Shown here piece by piece: positions 53,373 through 63,440 of a stretch of DNA of 64,000 bases (within the stretch, counting starts at the first letter, position 1; each line of letters begins with the position of its first letter). Below the pieces are notes generated by a model, which was not told where the DNA came from, made no database searches, and was given only the letters and a program-made list of their open reading frames with translations. Both the position numbers and the translations under genes were made by a program. Source of the stretch: Agapetus fuscipes (lineage: Eukaryota; Arthropoda; Insecta; Trichoptera; Glossosomatidae); the NCBI GenBank assembly GCA_951799405.1, contig OX637350.1:8169852-8233851 (forward strand). Direction: 5' to 3'.

Positions 53373-53591
53373 TGAATGTTCAGTGATCGACTGTATAAAG
53401 TATAACGAGGGGGAATAACAGAAAGCCATGCTGAAAGTGCAGCCTGTACCAGATGCATTTCCCGTAGTTTCCGATCCAATGGCGCTTGTTTCACGCAGCT
53501 ACCCGACTTCCTAGTTCCTTTCTTCCGCTCTATTGAATATTCGTTTCATCGTTGGCTGTTTGCGCTTTGGCCTCCTGCATCCCACTCACAA

Positions 53592-53724
53592 CTTCGCACT
53601 TAAACTCAAGTGTAGCGTTTATCAAAAAAAGTATGAAAACTACAAACGCTATTTTAGTTGCCGTAAATTTCTTGGTGAAACGCTATGCTTGAGTTTAGGG
53701 TTTTTAATTTTATACTTGGGGTAG
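53592..53724. mobile_element. Palindromic MITE M1, copy
   Basis: It starts acttcgcacttaaactcaag and ends ttttatacttggggta. Arms carry gtagcgtttatcaaaaa and ttggtgaaacgctatgc. The left end is worn. Confidence 0.75.
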
Positions 53725-53949
53725 TGTGCACTCGGACGTTCGAGTGTTGGAGCATTAAGAGAAAAGTATTAAAGCTTCCCATGAATGCAGAAAGAGCAGT
53801 CAAGTGGATTTCTGCAGTACTAGATGGTATAGAAGTTCTGCCCATTATGAAGTATTGAATGAACAGTCTGTAATCTATAATTGAAATACGAAAGATATGA
53901 ACAATATTAGCATTTGAGGTTCAGTTCCTATACCCATATATGCGTTACG

Positions 53950-54224
53950 CATTATTCCTTGACTTATAGGTTGATATGAATCTGACCACCCATACTGTAA
54001 AAAATGCTTCACTTTGCCAATGTCACCCCTGTTTCAGGGAAGGTCGGTAGCAGTTGCAGGGCTTATGTTCATTTGAGATTGGGTTTTTATATTGTAAGTT
54101 CACATTCAGCATTTGCAAGAGCGAACTTACACTTGTCTGCTAATGGAAATGTATTTTATATGAATCATGAATGTAATATATCGTTGCAACTTAGATTATA
54201 TATCGATTAAAGATTATAGATTGA
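53950..54224 (+). repeat. D-tail repeat, complete reference copy
   Basis: This copy shows the family well: start attccttgacttataggttg, a ctgaccacccatactgtaa block, cacccctgtttcagggaagg, gggcttatgttcatttgaga, gcgaacttacacttgtctgc, then ttgcaacttagattatatat and a tandem tail. Weak box A-like (tggtatgagg in other copies) and box B-like (ggttcactttgcc) words near the 5' end could be Pol III boxes, but this is uncertain. The sequence equals the LINE-D 3' end. Confidence 0.82.
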
Positions 54225-54556
54225 ACAGAGAACAGTCTTACAGAACAACTTCTGAATACCTATATATTTTTTTGCTGTAGCACATTTTTTTAATATTTCA
54301 CATTACTTTTGTTACTTTACTTAACAAATTTTGGAAACGTATTAAAGATTATTTTATCGCATTTAAACCGCCTTTTGAATTTTCCATAAATTCTTCAATA
54401 AAATCCAGAATATTTCTCGGCTTGCGTGACGTAACATTCTGAATTTTCATAAATAAATATTTGACCCCATTTTCGTGCAAATGCGATTTGAATTTTAAAT
54501 TTCATCATTTTTGTTACCGTTCACCTGCCATTTATTTTTTCATTTCATCCAAAAAT

Positions 54557-54862
54557 ATCCTGGCGGCGGCCATGCATATCCTAGCAAGCTTAAGCTATAT
54601 ACATAATATCCTGGCGGCGGCCATGCATATCCTAGCAAGCTTAAGCTATATACATAATATCCTGACGGCTGCCATGCATATCCTAGCAAGCTTAAGCTAT
54701 ATACATAATATCCTGGCGGCGGCCATGCATATCCTAGCAAGCTTAAGCTGTATACATAATATCCTGGCGGCGGCCATGCATATCCTAGCAAGCTTAAGCT
54801 ATATACATAATATCCTGGCGGCGGCCATGCATATCCTAGCAAGCTTAAGCTATATTCATATA
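54557..54862. repeat. 51-bp minisatellite, six units
   Basis: Units start at 54557, 54608, 54659, 54710, 54761 and 54812, each exactly 51 bp and nearly identical. Each starts atcctggcggcggccatgca and ends agcttaagctatatacataat. As 51 is 17 codons, both strands stay open (ILAAAMHILASLSYIHN on plus, LGYAWPPPGYYVYSLSL on minus). I do not treat it as a gene, because an open frame follows automatically from the period. Unit 3 differs at a few bases. Confidence 0.95.
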
Positions 54863-55117
54863 CTGTTATGATTTTACGGAGGTTCTATTTGATTAAAATT
54901 GCGGTGATTTTTTTTACACAATTTATTTCACATTCGGTTCGAAAATTGAGTGACTTGACACTTGCACAGTACAGTGGTAGAACGATTTCTGAAACTACAG
55001 AGAGTTTCGGTCCTTATTTTATAGTAATAATATTGTCGAATCATGGAGAATCGCTGCTTGCGTTATTTTGCTAGAACATTCAATTCAACCATGTATGTAC
55101 TTATCGAAGTGATCCGA

Positions 55118-55261
55118 TACTCAAGTATAAAATATTTTCATAAATTCCTTCGATTGCGTAAATTTTAAATTTATATAATGTACAACAGCCTAGCCCCTAG
55201 TAAGTAATTTAGTTCGACAGTAATCGAAGTTCCTTAACGCACTTTTTTATATTCAAGGTAC
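55118..55261. mobile_element. Diverged M1 copy, first of an adjacent pair
   Basis: The ends atactcaagtataaaatatt and ttttttatattcaaggtac and the inner pair ttcgattgcgtaa/ttaacgc-type blocks fit a worn palindrome. It directly abuts the next copy. Confidence 0.5.
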
Positions 55262-55428
55262 CTACTCCAAATACAAAACGATGTAAATACGAATATACTC
55301 AACCATAGCGTTCTACCAAAAAATGTTACGAAACTGAAACCTTCATTAGAGGCGTTTTTTAGGTTAACTTAATATTTTTGGCAAACGCTATTGATGTATT
55401 CTTATACAATATTGTATAGGTACTTGCG
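55262..55428. mobile_element. Palindromic MITE M1, second of the pair
   Basis: ctccaaatacaaaacgatg, tatactcaaccatagcgtt, ttcattagaggcgttttt and ggcaaacgctattgatg are clear family blocks. The right end is decayed. Confidence 0.65.
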
Positions 55429-55821
55429 GTTCAGAGTATATATTTTCTTTCCAATAACAAGACTTTTTATTGTGAAGGCGCGGTTTGTCTTAGCGACACT
55501 CTCCTCGCGCATCATAATGAGATTGTCGCTAGTCTCTTTATTGGGCAGGAAGTTGGGAGAATTTTTTAAAGCTTTTTCATGCCTCAAATTGAATTCCGCC
55601 CTTTGAGCCGTTAATATGAAATAAGCTGCCACGAACACTTGCTCCAATGGCGCATGACGTAACGGGGCAATAACAACAAAAATGCGATGACTTCAAATTT
55701 CATATAATTAATCCTTCAGCCATTTTTTGAAGCAATCTCTTACCTTCTAATAAACTAGCTATCAATCAAAAACGTTTAATGTAATTTTATTCTTAAATAT
55801 AATTACTTTCTATCCAACATT
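55429..55821. other. Unassigned AT-rich stretch
   Basis: No gene or repeat recognised. Confidence 0.35.
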
Positions 55822-56081
55822 GATCTATCTTTAATTTAAGCTGTAAAGACATGTTAACATCTAAGGCTCACATGAAATGCAAGCCCGCAGACAGGCACAT
55901 GTAGGTTCGCGCCTACTCATTCTGCATGTTTGCATACAAATAAACAAAACCCCACATGAAAATAAAGAGAGGACTTGTAACTCCTGCCGCCTTTCCCTGA
56001 AACCGAGGTGGCATTGGCAAAGGTGAACCATTTTTTACAGCACGGAGGGTCAGCCTCCTACCAACCTTTGAGTCAAGGAGT
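55822..56081 (-). repeat. D-tail repeat, diverged full-length copy
   Basis: From tgatctatctttaatttaag to ccaacctttgagtcaaggag in plus reading, with gcctttccctgaaaccgagg. The subfamily ends at the usual 5' point. Confidence 0.75.
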
Positions 56082-56308
56082 TTGTCATTCATCATTTTTT
56101 CTTGAATAATACATGCATGACAACCCGGTTTTCTATTAAAGATTTTTTTTTTTTTTTCAAAAATGCGTTACACCTCCTTTAGGTGCGTTCTTGATTTAAC
56201 GATAGTTTTGTTGATTTTAAAAAGATCCATTCCAAAGCATGCATTGTATACAGTTTGCGTATAAATTCGCTTCTCTTGTAGCAGTATTATTTTTTCCATC
56301 ATAACCGA

Positions 56309-56447
56309 ATTCTCGGGACGTTTCTTCTTTGTCTTCTTCCTGCGCATCCAGGATGTGATTCCATCCCAATATCCTGAGAGGAAGTACTCCAGGCCGTGAC
56401 CATGCCGCCATCTCCGGAGGGCAGTTGTTCCCGCCACCCACATTTCT
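56309..56447 (-). CDS. Candidate internal exon
   Basis: On the minus strand a good acceptor (catatttcctttcctcttccag) ends at 56448, followed by about 137 bp that is GC-rich against AT-rich flanks. All three phases are open: one reads NVGGGNNCPPEMAAWSRPGV and on to AQEEDKEETSREFGYDG, another GLEYFLSGYWDGITSWMRRK. The donor is unclear (a weak GTTATG at the far end). I do not recognise any of these peptides. It is a candidate only. Confidence 0.28.
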
Positions 56448-56581
56448 GGAAGAGGAAAGGAAATATGAAATATCTCATAAAAATCACTTGATCTACATTC
56501 ATATTGAACCAATAAAGACAATATTGAAAGGAAAATGATAAAAAAAAAGATAAGCATACCATGCTATTCCATGAAAAGCCG

Positions 56582-57216
56582 AACAACTGAAAATATAAAA
56601 ATAGTTGTATCTCGAAAGTTTTTTATAGTAATTTTGAACCACTTAAAAAATACGTAATACTTTATAGCAATAAGTGTTAAGAAGACAGGTACCTAGTAGC
56701 GCTTGTCAAAGTCATCCTTCTCCTTCTTAGTTGAATTATACCTACTGGTCTGTTTGTCCGTATATTTCTCGTACAAAGTTCACCCCCAGCTGTCTTTCCA
56801 TCACTTGGGTGGTCTTTCGGAAAGACATCTTACATGCTTTTTTGCTCTTTCTTTCGACGTTTAAACGCCTGTAACTTTCCTTTTCCCAATAAATGCTGTT
56901 AGTCCGCTAAAATCACCCCTATATAATGTTTAGAAAGATCATGGGTGTTTAACACTTATTTTTATCAAATAAAACGTTTTTGGATGTAGTATAAACATAA
57001 CATCAATCCCTTCAAACCCTTTTTAATATATCTTTTTTTACCTTCATTGTTCACTTTTATGGTACCTTGATGCTTAGAGGGTAGTTGCAAGGGGGAGGTG
57101 AAAGGCAGAGGAGGGTGTGGGGTGTGGACTCCTGCCCTCGGGCCGCCGGAAATAAATTGAAAATAAATATCGTGACCACCTCCTGACACAACACTGCAAC
57201 CCTTACTTACTTACGT
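56582..57216. other. Unassigned; G-rich patch 57078-57155
   Basis: The patch gggggaggtgaaaggcagag, gagggtgtggggtgtgg is purine-rich and lacks a splice-bounded frame. The rest is AT-rich with no gene seen. Confidence 0.3.
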
Positions 57217-57351
57217 GCAAGAATAAAACTCAGTTTTCCCAAAAATGCATGAAAACTAAAACCTTCACTGGAGTCGCTTATTTAGTATCAAAGCATTTTC
57301 AATAAACGCTACGGCCGAGTATGAACGTAATGTTTTTTTTAAACTTGGGTC
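57217..57351. mobile_element. Palindromic MITE M1, copy
   Basis: Recognisable blocks: gaataaaactcagttttccc, aaaaccttcactggagtcgc, ataaacgctacggccgag and ttaaacttgggtcgg. The left arm has lost its gtttaaac block. Confidence 0.65.
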
Positions 57352-58027
57352 GGTTGCATGTTCACTTTCCACTCAACATGCATTTTTGATGTTTCAATCA
57401 CTAGATGCTTCAATTACGATCCTGCTTGGAAAAAATGTTATGGGGAAGCAAATTTCACTAAAAAAAGATTTTCTTTTTTGGTCTTTAGACAACAAGAAAG
57501 TAAAAATGATGAACATGTATGACTTCACTATCGCTATAAGTACTCCTTCTTGATAAAAGTCTGATGGAAACCGTATACTACTTATTGCAAAGTCTAGAGC
57601 TTTGATTGGTCGTCATACAAAAGTAAAATCAGGTGCATAATTGATGTATCTCCAATATATGTAGTACGTATATCTTAAAATATGTTGTGAAAAGAACAGT
57701 TATTCCTTTGAAATGATTGACCAAAAAAAGTTAAATTCGCCACGTGGATCTAATTTTCTTTAAAGGAAAACAAAGACATTGTACTACAGATTTTGTGTAG
57801 AACGTTTGATTTTATTTCTAAGGCGTTTTCATTTTTTTTTCAATTGATTTTCCTTTCGCTAAAACAAGCTTTCCAAGCAATAAGCATTGCCCATGCTCGC
57901 GTCCGCCGCCGGCCATCAGGTGGAAAAAATAAATAATATGTTTTCTTTGTGTTCCTGCGTTCGCTCAGTGTAGCGTTCTACAGCTATTAATATCTCTCTC
58001 TCTACAAAAATCTGACAGAGCTCTCCG
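57352..58027. other. Unassigned AT-rich stretch
   Basis: Nothing recognised. Confidence 0.35.
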
Positions 58028-58181
58028 TACCTTTTTTCCAAGTATAAAAATTCACCTGTAAACTCAACCACATCGTAAACAAGAAAATGACTTAAAAGTA
58101 AAACAACGCATACAGTGAACGTTTCAATCTTTACATATTTGTAATAAAACTCTTTGATTTCGTTTAAACGTGGGTATGGGG
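58028..58181. mobile_element. Palindromic MITE M1, copy
   Basis: From accttttttccaagtataaa to cgtttaaacgtgggtatggg; the centre aaacaacgcatacagtgaacg is altered. Both arms remain. Confidence 0.7.
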
Positions 58182-58598
58182 GATGATAAAGCGCACTTCA
58201 AAATCAGTACCACAATATCCTGCAGTACTATATAAATTGTATAGTTTTGTATGGGTAGTTTTTCTTGGGACGGCCTTTGTGTGCGGCACAATGCGATTCA
58301 AAGAAGGCCGGCCTGACTGCACGGAGCCTATTGTGGAGAAGGTTCGAGATTGTTTGTTTTTCCTGTGACTTTCCTGTATATGTATATACCGCTGAAAGTG
58401 CTTAGAAATTCTCTGTATTTATTTTATTAGTGGAATCCTAGCTTACTTTGTGGTTTTATTATATTTTAAGTAGCTGTAGTAATTTTATCTTTGAAAAAAA
58501 AATCTCAACGAGAATTTCATAACTAATTAACAAGGTATTCGATAATAAAAAGCTTTTACTATTGGCATTGTTCAGATTTCACTTAAAATTATTATTAT
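58182..58598. other. Unassigned; weak exon-like patch 58262-58345
   Basis: A GC-richer patch reads VFLGTAFVCGTMRFKEGRPD then CTEPIVEK in one plus phase, with poor splice signals (ag before ttttt, gttcga after). On the minus strand a better acceptor-like tctccacaatag lies next to it, but no donor follows. I cannot call it. Confidence 0.2.
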
Positions 58599-58600
58599 TA

Positions 58601-58705
58601 GGCTCGGTATTTTCAACGTCAATCTTATGTGACTTTACAGTGACATAAAAAGCGTCCTTGTCATTCAGCATAAAGTCGCTATTCTAAAGTTTAAAATACC
58701 GGACC
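58601..58705. mobile_element. MITE-2, copy A
   Basis: Inverted ends ggctcggtattttcaacgtc and the complement ttaaaataccggacc, with inner catgtgac/aagtcgct-type blocks. It is flanked by TA (58599-58600 and 58706-58707), fitting a Tc1/mariner-type MITE. Confidence 0.78.
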
Positions 58706-58708
58706 TAA

Positions 58709-58837
58709 GGCCCGGTATTTTCAACGTTAGCTTATGCGACTTTAAACTGACAAAAAAAAACTACCCACACGATTGACATAAGTGCGTCCTTTTCTCTCAG
58801 TATAAAGTCGCTATGCTAACGTTGAAAATACCGGGCC
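58709..58837. mobile_element. MITE-2, copy B
   Basis: The ends ggcccggtattttcaacgtt and aacgttgaaaataccgggcc are perfect complements for at least 20 bp and continue with few mismatches to about 40 bp. It sits directly beside copy A, with only TAA between them, and ends at TAA. Confidence 0.85.
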
Positions 58838-58840
58838 TAA

Positions 58841-59550
58841 GACGTGTTATTTAGACAATAGCTTAGCGACCTTTTACTGAATGAATTTAACAAACTTCTG
58901 AAAGTAATTTATTTTTTCCGTGTGAAATCACAAAGTTAACACACCCTCAGTAAATGCTAAATTTCACCCCATAAAGAGTAAAATAAAATAAAATATCTTT
59001 AATCTTCGGCGGGGGAACAATCAGCCCTCTGAACAGAAATTGCAGCACGCTGAAAAAGCTCGTTTTTTTGTTGGTGAAGGGAAACCAATTACCGAATCCG
59101 CTTTACGGCGCCGTAAATGTTTACAGAAGGAGCGCCTGCTCACACGCCGCGTCGTGCATTAGGATAAAGCCGATTATGCTCTTGCTTTGTTATTTTCGCA
59201 TTTCCAGCCTCGCGGTTAGCCGCCTGGGCCCGCGCTCACACATCGCGCCATATCTACATACACGCCGGGCCACCCTTTACACCAGAGGCTCCCAAAGTGG
59301 AGTATTTGAAACCCTAAAGGTCCTTAAAAATGAATAGAAAAATTTGGTGTTCATGAGATGTAAATTGGGGTCTACGTGAGCGGGCCTCATTTACGAGTAT
59401 GTAAATTGTTAGATATACCTACACAGATCATTGTTAAAGGTACATTTTGGAAACTATCTAACACATGTGTTAAGGGCTGTTAATATTTGTGTTGCGAGTC
59501 TCAACTCTATGCCATGATGAATCCTTCAATCCTTGATTTCATATCACGTA
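58841..59550. other. Unassigned; GC-rich patch 59090-59290
   Basis: The patch includes gcctgctcacacgccgcgtc and cctgggcccgcgctcacaca. No splice-bounded frame. It looks like unique sequence and might be regulatory. Confidence 0.3.
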
Positions 59551-59551
59551 G

Positions 59552-59628
59552 CATTCCTTGACTTATAGGTTGGTATGAGGCTGACCACCTATACTGTAAA
59601 AAAAATGGTTCACGTTTCCAATGTCATA
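59552..59628 (+). repeat. D-tail repeat, 5' end only
   Basis: It starts attccttgacttataggttg and stops after tttccaatgtcat. It is a 3'-deleted copy that preserves the common 5' boundary. Confidence 0.7.
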
Positions 59629-59817
59629 GATAATTTTTTGTCTTCCCCCAGCGGGTTGCTCGGGAAAACGCATACAAATATATTGTTATTGGTTTTTAAA
59701 GCCATTATCTCATTCACAAAAGAGAGCGTATCATGTTTTTGGGGTCTATGGAAAGCAATAAAATTCGATACGGGGTCTACGATGCACACAAGACTTTGCG
59801 AATCTCTGCTCTACACA

Positions 59818-59970
59818 GTACCCCCAGTACACCAAAGTCTACGTGTAAACTTAACCATAGCGTTACCAAAAAAATGTATGGGAGCTAAAGATGCGCTGTT
59901 TGAAATTCAGTACATTTTGTGATAATCGCTTGGATTGAGTTTAAGCATGCATTTCTGTGCTTGGGGTGCA
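59818..59970. mobile_element. Palindromic MITE M1, copy
   Basis: From gtacccccagtacaccaaag to tctgtgcttggggtgca, with gtaaacttaaccatagcgtt and gcttggattgagtttaagc arms. The centre has lost the ctcactagag block. Confidence 0.75.
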
Positions 59971-60528
59971 GCTCTGGGACATTGGTTTTTAGGGGCTCCG
60001 CTTATGGGCCGCCTCGAGTGTAAAGCGTTTTTAAATTGCGTAATTTTTCCAATACGACGGCGTGTAAAATTGATTTTCATTTTGTATTCCACCATTACCA
60101 CGATTTTCCACATTAAAGGATAATTTCAAATCCTTCTGATATTTTTTCTCGCTCCCCGCAAAAATGCCTCATTTCGAAGCTATTCGGTTCGCCTTTTTTA
60201 CATGAGGGAATCTGCAAATACATATCAGAGACGAATCAATGCTTATGATGTCATAAAATAATATTTATTCGAATGGTTTTCTTTGACAAATATCATTGAA
60301 GCTTCCTCAATCCGATTTTTAGTTTAAAATGTCTTACATTTCTCTTTTAAAAATTGAGACATATCTACGTATGGTGTTTAATTTTTTGTAAAAAAAAATC
60401 ATGTGTTATTCTCTATTTAACTATTTTAAGAAGGTTCATGAGTCGTATAGATAAAATAAATGTATGCAAAATATTAAAAAATGGTTTCCTTTGCCAAAAC
60501 ATTCATATTGTATTTGTTCTAGCCCGTC
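59971..60528. other. Unassigned AT-rich stretch
   Basis: No gene or repeat recognised. Confidence 0.35.
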
Positions 60529-60655
60529 AATCCGCTAGAAGTGGCCAGTACCTCCGCAGATGTGTATTCACTTTCTTCTGTGATTGTACACTTCTTTGAC
60601 CTTCAACAAACTAATTTGATCAATCTTCTTTTTCCTCGGTCTTTCCTTCCACATC
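60529..60655 (-). pseudogene. LINE-C short remnant
   Basis: The plus strand has ccgctagaagtggccagtac, ctccgcagatgtgtattcac, then after a deletion ttgatcaatcttctttttcc and tcggtctttccttcc. In complement this matches RPRK-W-DQ and K-RRIC-GTGHF of LINE-C. The middle is deleted. Confidence 0.6.
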
Positions 60656-60658
60656 CAT

Positions 60659-60877
60659 ATCTATAATCTAAGTTGCAAAGATACGTTAATATTTACAATT
60701 CATATTAAATGCATGCACACAAACAGGTGCATGTGTGTTCACACTTACAAATGCTGCATGTGTATTTAGAAATTAAAATTGAAACCTCAAGCAAACATCA
60801 ACCCTGCAGGTTTTGTCGACCTTCCCTAAAACAGGGGTGACATTGGCAAAGTGAATATTTGTTTCAAGTCATGGAAT
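60659..60877 (-). repeat. D-tail repeat with internal deletion
   Basis: From tctataatctaagttgcaaa to aagtcatggaat in plus reading. The segment between ggcaaagtgaa and the 5' end is deleted. Confidence 0.72.
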
Positions 60878-60879
60878 TC

Positions 60880-61394
60880 CCATTTAAGAAAAAAAAAACT
60901 GAATTTCCAAGACACGTGTTCTCTTTTGAACATCGTAGAGACTCTGCTTTTTATATGTATGTAAAATAGTATTACATTACTCGTAGTTTAGTCAAAGGCC
61001 CAAGATAAAGTCTTTTGTTACACATTTCCAACTCCATCACAATCTCATATAATTCGTTAGTTACGACTCCGACTATGTTTCACTCTGACCGTTCAGTTGC
61101 TTTGCATACCCTCCAGTCCCAAGGGGGGTCTCACCCCATATACTCCTCCCTCTCACACAGATGACACACAAGGGTAGAACGAGGGAGACGGGTTAAATTA
61201 CCGGACCCACTGCGTGAAATGAACTGCCAGATAACATAATGGTCCAGATAGCGATACTATTTCACTCATACTCAAATAGTTACATATTACGTAAGTATAT
61301 CAAAATCGTTTACAGTCAGTCTCAAATTTGTATGAATAGTCGTAAGAGAATATTGTAGAATTATATTATGGAGTCTTTGTAAGATACGAAAATA
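60880..61394. other. Unassigned stretch
   Basis: No gene or repeat seen. Confidence 0.35.
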
Positions 61395-62035
61395 ACTAGT
61401 AAGACTGAATGATATGGTCCGAAATGACAGGGTTATGAATGAGTGTGGTACAGGCAAGAATATGAGAGTGTAAGAACTAATGACTTGTATGACATAGTTC
61501 TGGCATCTAGAAAGAATGGACAATGAACGACTGACCAAAGAGTGTAATAATAATAGTTGGTCAATTATATATAACGCCGTTTAATGGCACTAGTCACCTA
61601 AAGGGCAGTTTTATGTGTTAAAGTGTCTTTTAAACAAATGTTTCTTAAGCGCTTTCTTGAAACTGACAAAACTGGTCTCTGTTTTCAACTCCAGGGGTGG
61701 ACTGTTCCAGCAGGACGAACCAGCCGATTTAAAAGCTCTGTATACGAAACCCGTTCTGTTCCGTCGAAACGGCAGTTGAAGCCTATTTACGGCGTCACGC
61801 AGTGCAGAAAAAAGGGTGAGCGAAGAAGTAGAAGACCGAGGAAAGAATGGATTGATCAAATGACTGGAATATGAAGAGTGTAAAAGGGAGCATGCATGAA
61901 GAGAGTGATAAAAGTCAAGGAGATGAAAGAAGTGTGCAAGGACAGGACAAAGTGGATACGCATCTGTGGAGGTACTGGTCACCTGCAGTGGAAAAGCGGT
62001 TGGCTACAGTTACATTAACAGTAAAGGGTACATTA
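61395..62035 (+). pseudogene. LINE-C/D-like remnant split by LINE-B
   Basis: The left part (61395-61562) reads MVRNDRVMNECGTGKNMRV, then stops and WHLERMDNERLTKE, like the LINE-D residues RNDFVREECG and ERMNEERLTKK. The right part (61809-62035) reads RRSRRPRKEWIDQMTG and, after a frame change, CMKRVIKVKEMKEVCKDR and RICGGTGH. Between them lies a minus-strand LINE-B end. Several stops make it dead. Confidence 0.75.
61548..61808 (-). pseudogene. LINE-B 3' end inserted in LINE-C
   Basis: The minus strand reads DAVNRLQLPFRRNRTGF, AFKSAGSSCWNSPPLEL and KKHLFKRHFNT with a stop near 61616, then the 3' UTR (actgccctttaggtgactag, gccattaaacggcgtt). It matches 50096-50300 with substitutions and is severely 5'-truncated. 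Confidence 0.8.
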
Positions 62036-62524
62036 AGTACCTAATCTTTGATTACTTTTCTGTAAACTTTTTCAATCAATTTTATGATATTAATTAAACA
62101 TAATAAACTGATTGCCAAAAATAACGCGTCGCGTTTAAACAGCTGAGAATTCAATTCCAATAAATCTTTTGATCAGAGTTTTTCCCAATGAGAGTCTTGA
62201 TGTATTTACAATTTACACAATCGCATCGCAGGAGCAGGAAATTTTCAATTAAAACTTAATGAATGCCGTCTTTGAGGCATTTATTTCAAAAGCCGATTCC
62301 ATGCAGACGATTCCTTCAGGTTTTGTTTGTGAAGATCTTTGTCTTGAGAATGTCCTTTGTATTAATTTAGCTTTACTATATTAACGTTCAAGTGTCCGTA
62401 TAATTATTTATTTATTTATTTTCTTAATTATAACAACCTGTTTCTGAAAATTGATTCATCCATACACACCTATATATCGAATAATATCTGATGCACATAA
62501 TTTCTTCTTTAATCTATAATCTTT
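62036..62524. other. Unassigned AT-rich stretch
   Basis: Nothing recognised apart from (attt)n simple sequence near 62405-62420. Confidence 0.35.
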
Positions 62525-62716
62525 TGACCGGTCCGTAGTCCAGTAGCAACACTTCTGACTCGTAAATAGAAGGCTGTGGGTTCGGATCCCGGCGGAGCAG
62601 AAAAAACATACCATTTATATTTTCAAATATGCTCTTCGCTGCGTTGAAAATTTCATAAAACCTTTACCAAAGACCGGTCATTAAAGGTCCATCCAGCCTT
62701 ACAACAACTGAGTCTT
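62525..62716 (+). mobile_element. SINE-1, head and body, 3'-truncated
   Basis: It has gaccggtccgtagtccagta, box B ggttcggatccc, catatgctcttcgctgcgtt-like body words and catccagccttac, and ends at aactgagtctt. The 5S head and tail are absent. A D-tail fragment follows directly. Confidence 0.8.
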
Positions 62717-62717
62717 T

Positions 62718-62860
62718 AATGTACACATGCTGCATGTGTACATAAAAAAATAAGCAAAACTCAGATAAACATAAAGTTGGCGTATCCCTGAAACCAGGTT
62801 GGCATTCGCAGAAGTCAACCAAGTGAGTCAGCCTCATACCAACCTCTAAATCAAAGAAAA
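62718..62860 (-). repeat. D-tail repeat fragment
   Basis: In plus reading: gtacacatgctgcatgtgta, ctcagataaacataaagttg, ccctgaaaccaggttggcat and cctcataccaacctctaaatc. The 3' tail is missing. Confidence 0.65.
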
Positions 62861-63437
62861 TCACAACATAAAATATATATTTCAAACAATAAGAATGCTT
62901 CTATTATGTCGCTTCAAGAATTGTTGTACGTAACTTGTAAGTCGACCTCAGTGAAAGATATTTTCTTAAGCGAATCATAAATAAAGATCAAAGTGTCCAA
63001 GGCCTGTTGCTGGGTTCAATATACATGGAGGAAAAAAAGCATTTACCTGCCTCAATAATAGAGACACACGGGACAACATGGCGGCTTAATTTGGTCATAA
63101 ATTCACTTGACCTGCACGTAATCCAGCTGCTACCTACCGAAATAACAAATTACCCAAAAGTAATCCGAATCGTTGGCTTTCCCGAACACTTCAGCCTGCT
63201 GGGGACCTTCATCCCTTGCCGATCCACACAAAACATCCCATGAGATAAACTATTCCAGGATAGTGTTAGGAATGTGTGATTGTGTGTCTGTGTATTTTTA
63301 AATGTGTGAGTGTGTCTGTGATGATTATGATGAAGTTCAAACTTTATATAGCGCCTTTTATGACAGTGTGTCATTGCAAAGGCGCTTGTCCATATGATTC
63401 GACATCTTTTGAAGAGTCTCTTCAAATCCAGTTCCCT
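62861..63437. other. Unassigned stretch
   Basis: A GC-richer frame at 63007-63243 (MLGSIYMEEKKHLPASII ...) has no splice-bounded structure or family motif that I recognise. It includes the MITE-6-like word acaacatggcggctta. A gt-rich run lies near 63270-63320. Confidence 0.3.
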
Positions 63438-63440
63438 TAG

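Noticed and set aside
54557..54862. CRISPR array
   Set aside because: The units are head-to-tail with no variable spacers.
54461..54871. Protein with 17-residue repeats
   Set aside because: 51 bp is a multiple of three, so both strands are open by default. No splice sites or coding flanks support translation.
63007..63243. Short frame MLGSIYMEEKK... as a gene
   Set aside because: No splice-bounded structure, no family motif, and it is flanked by repeats. It remains unassigned.
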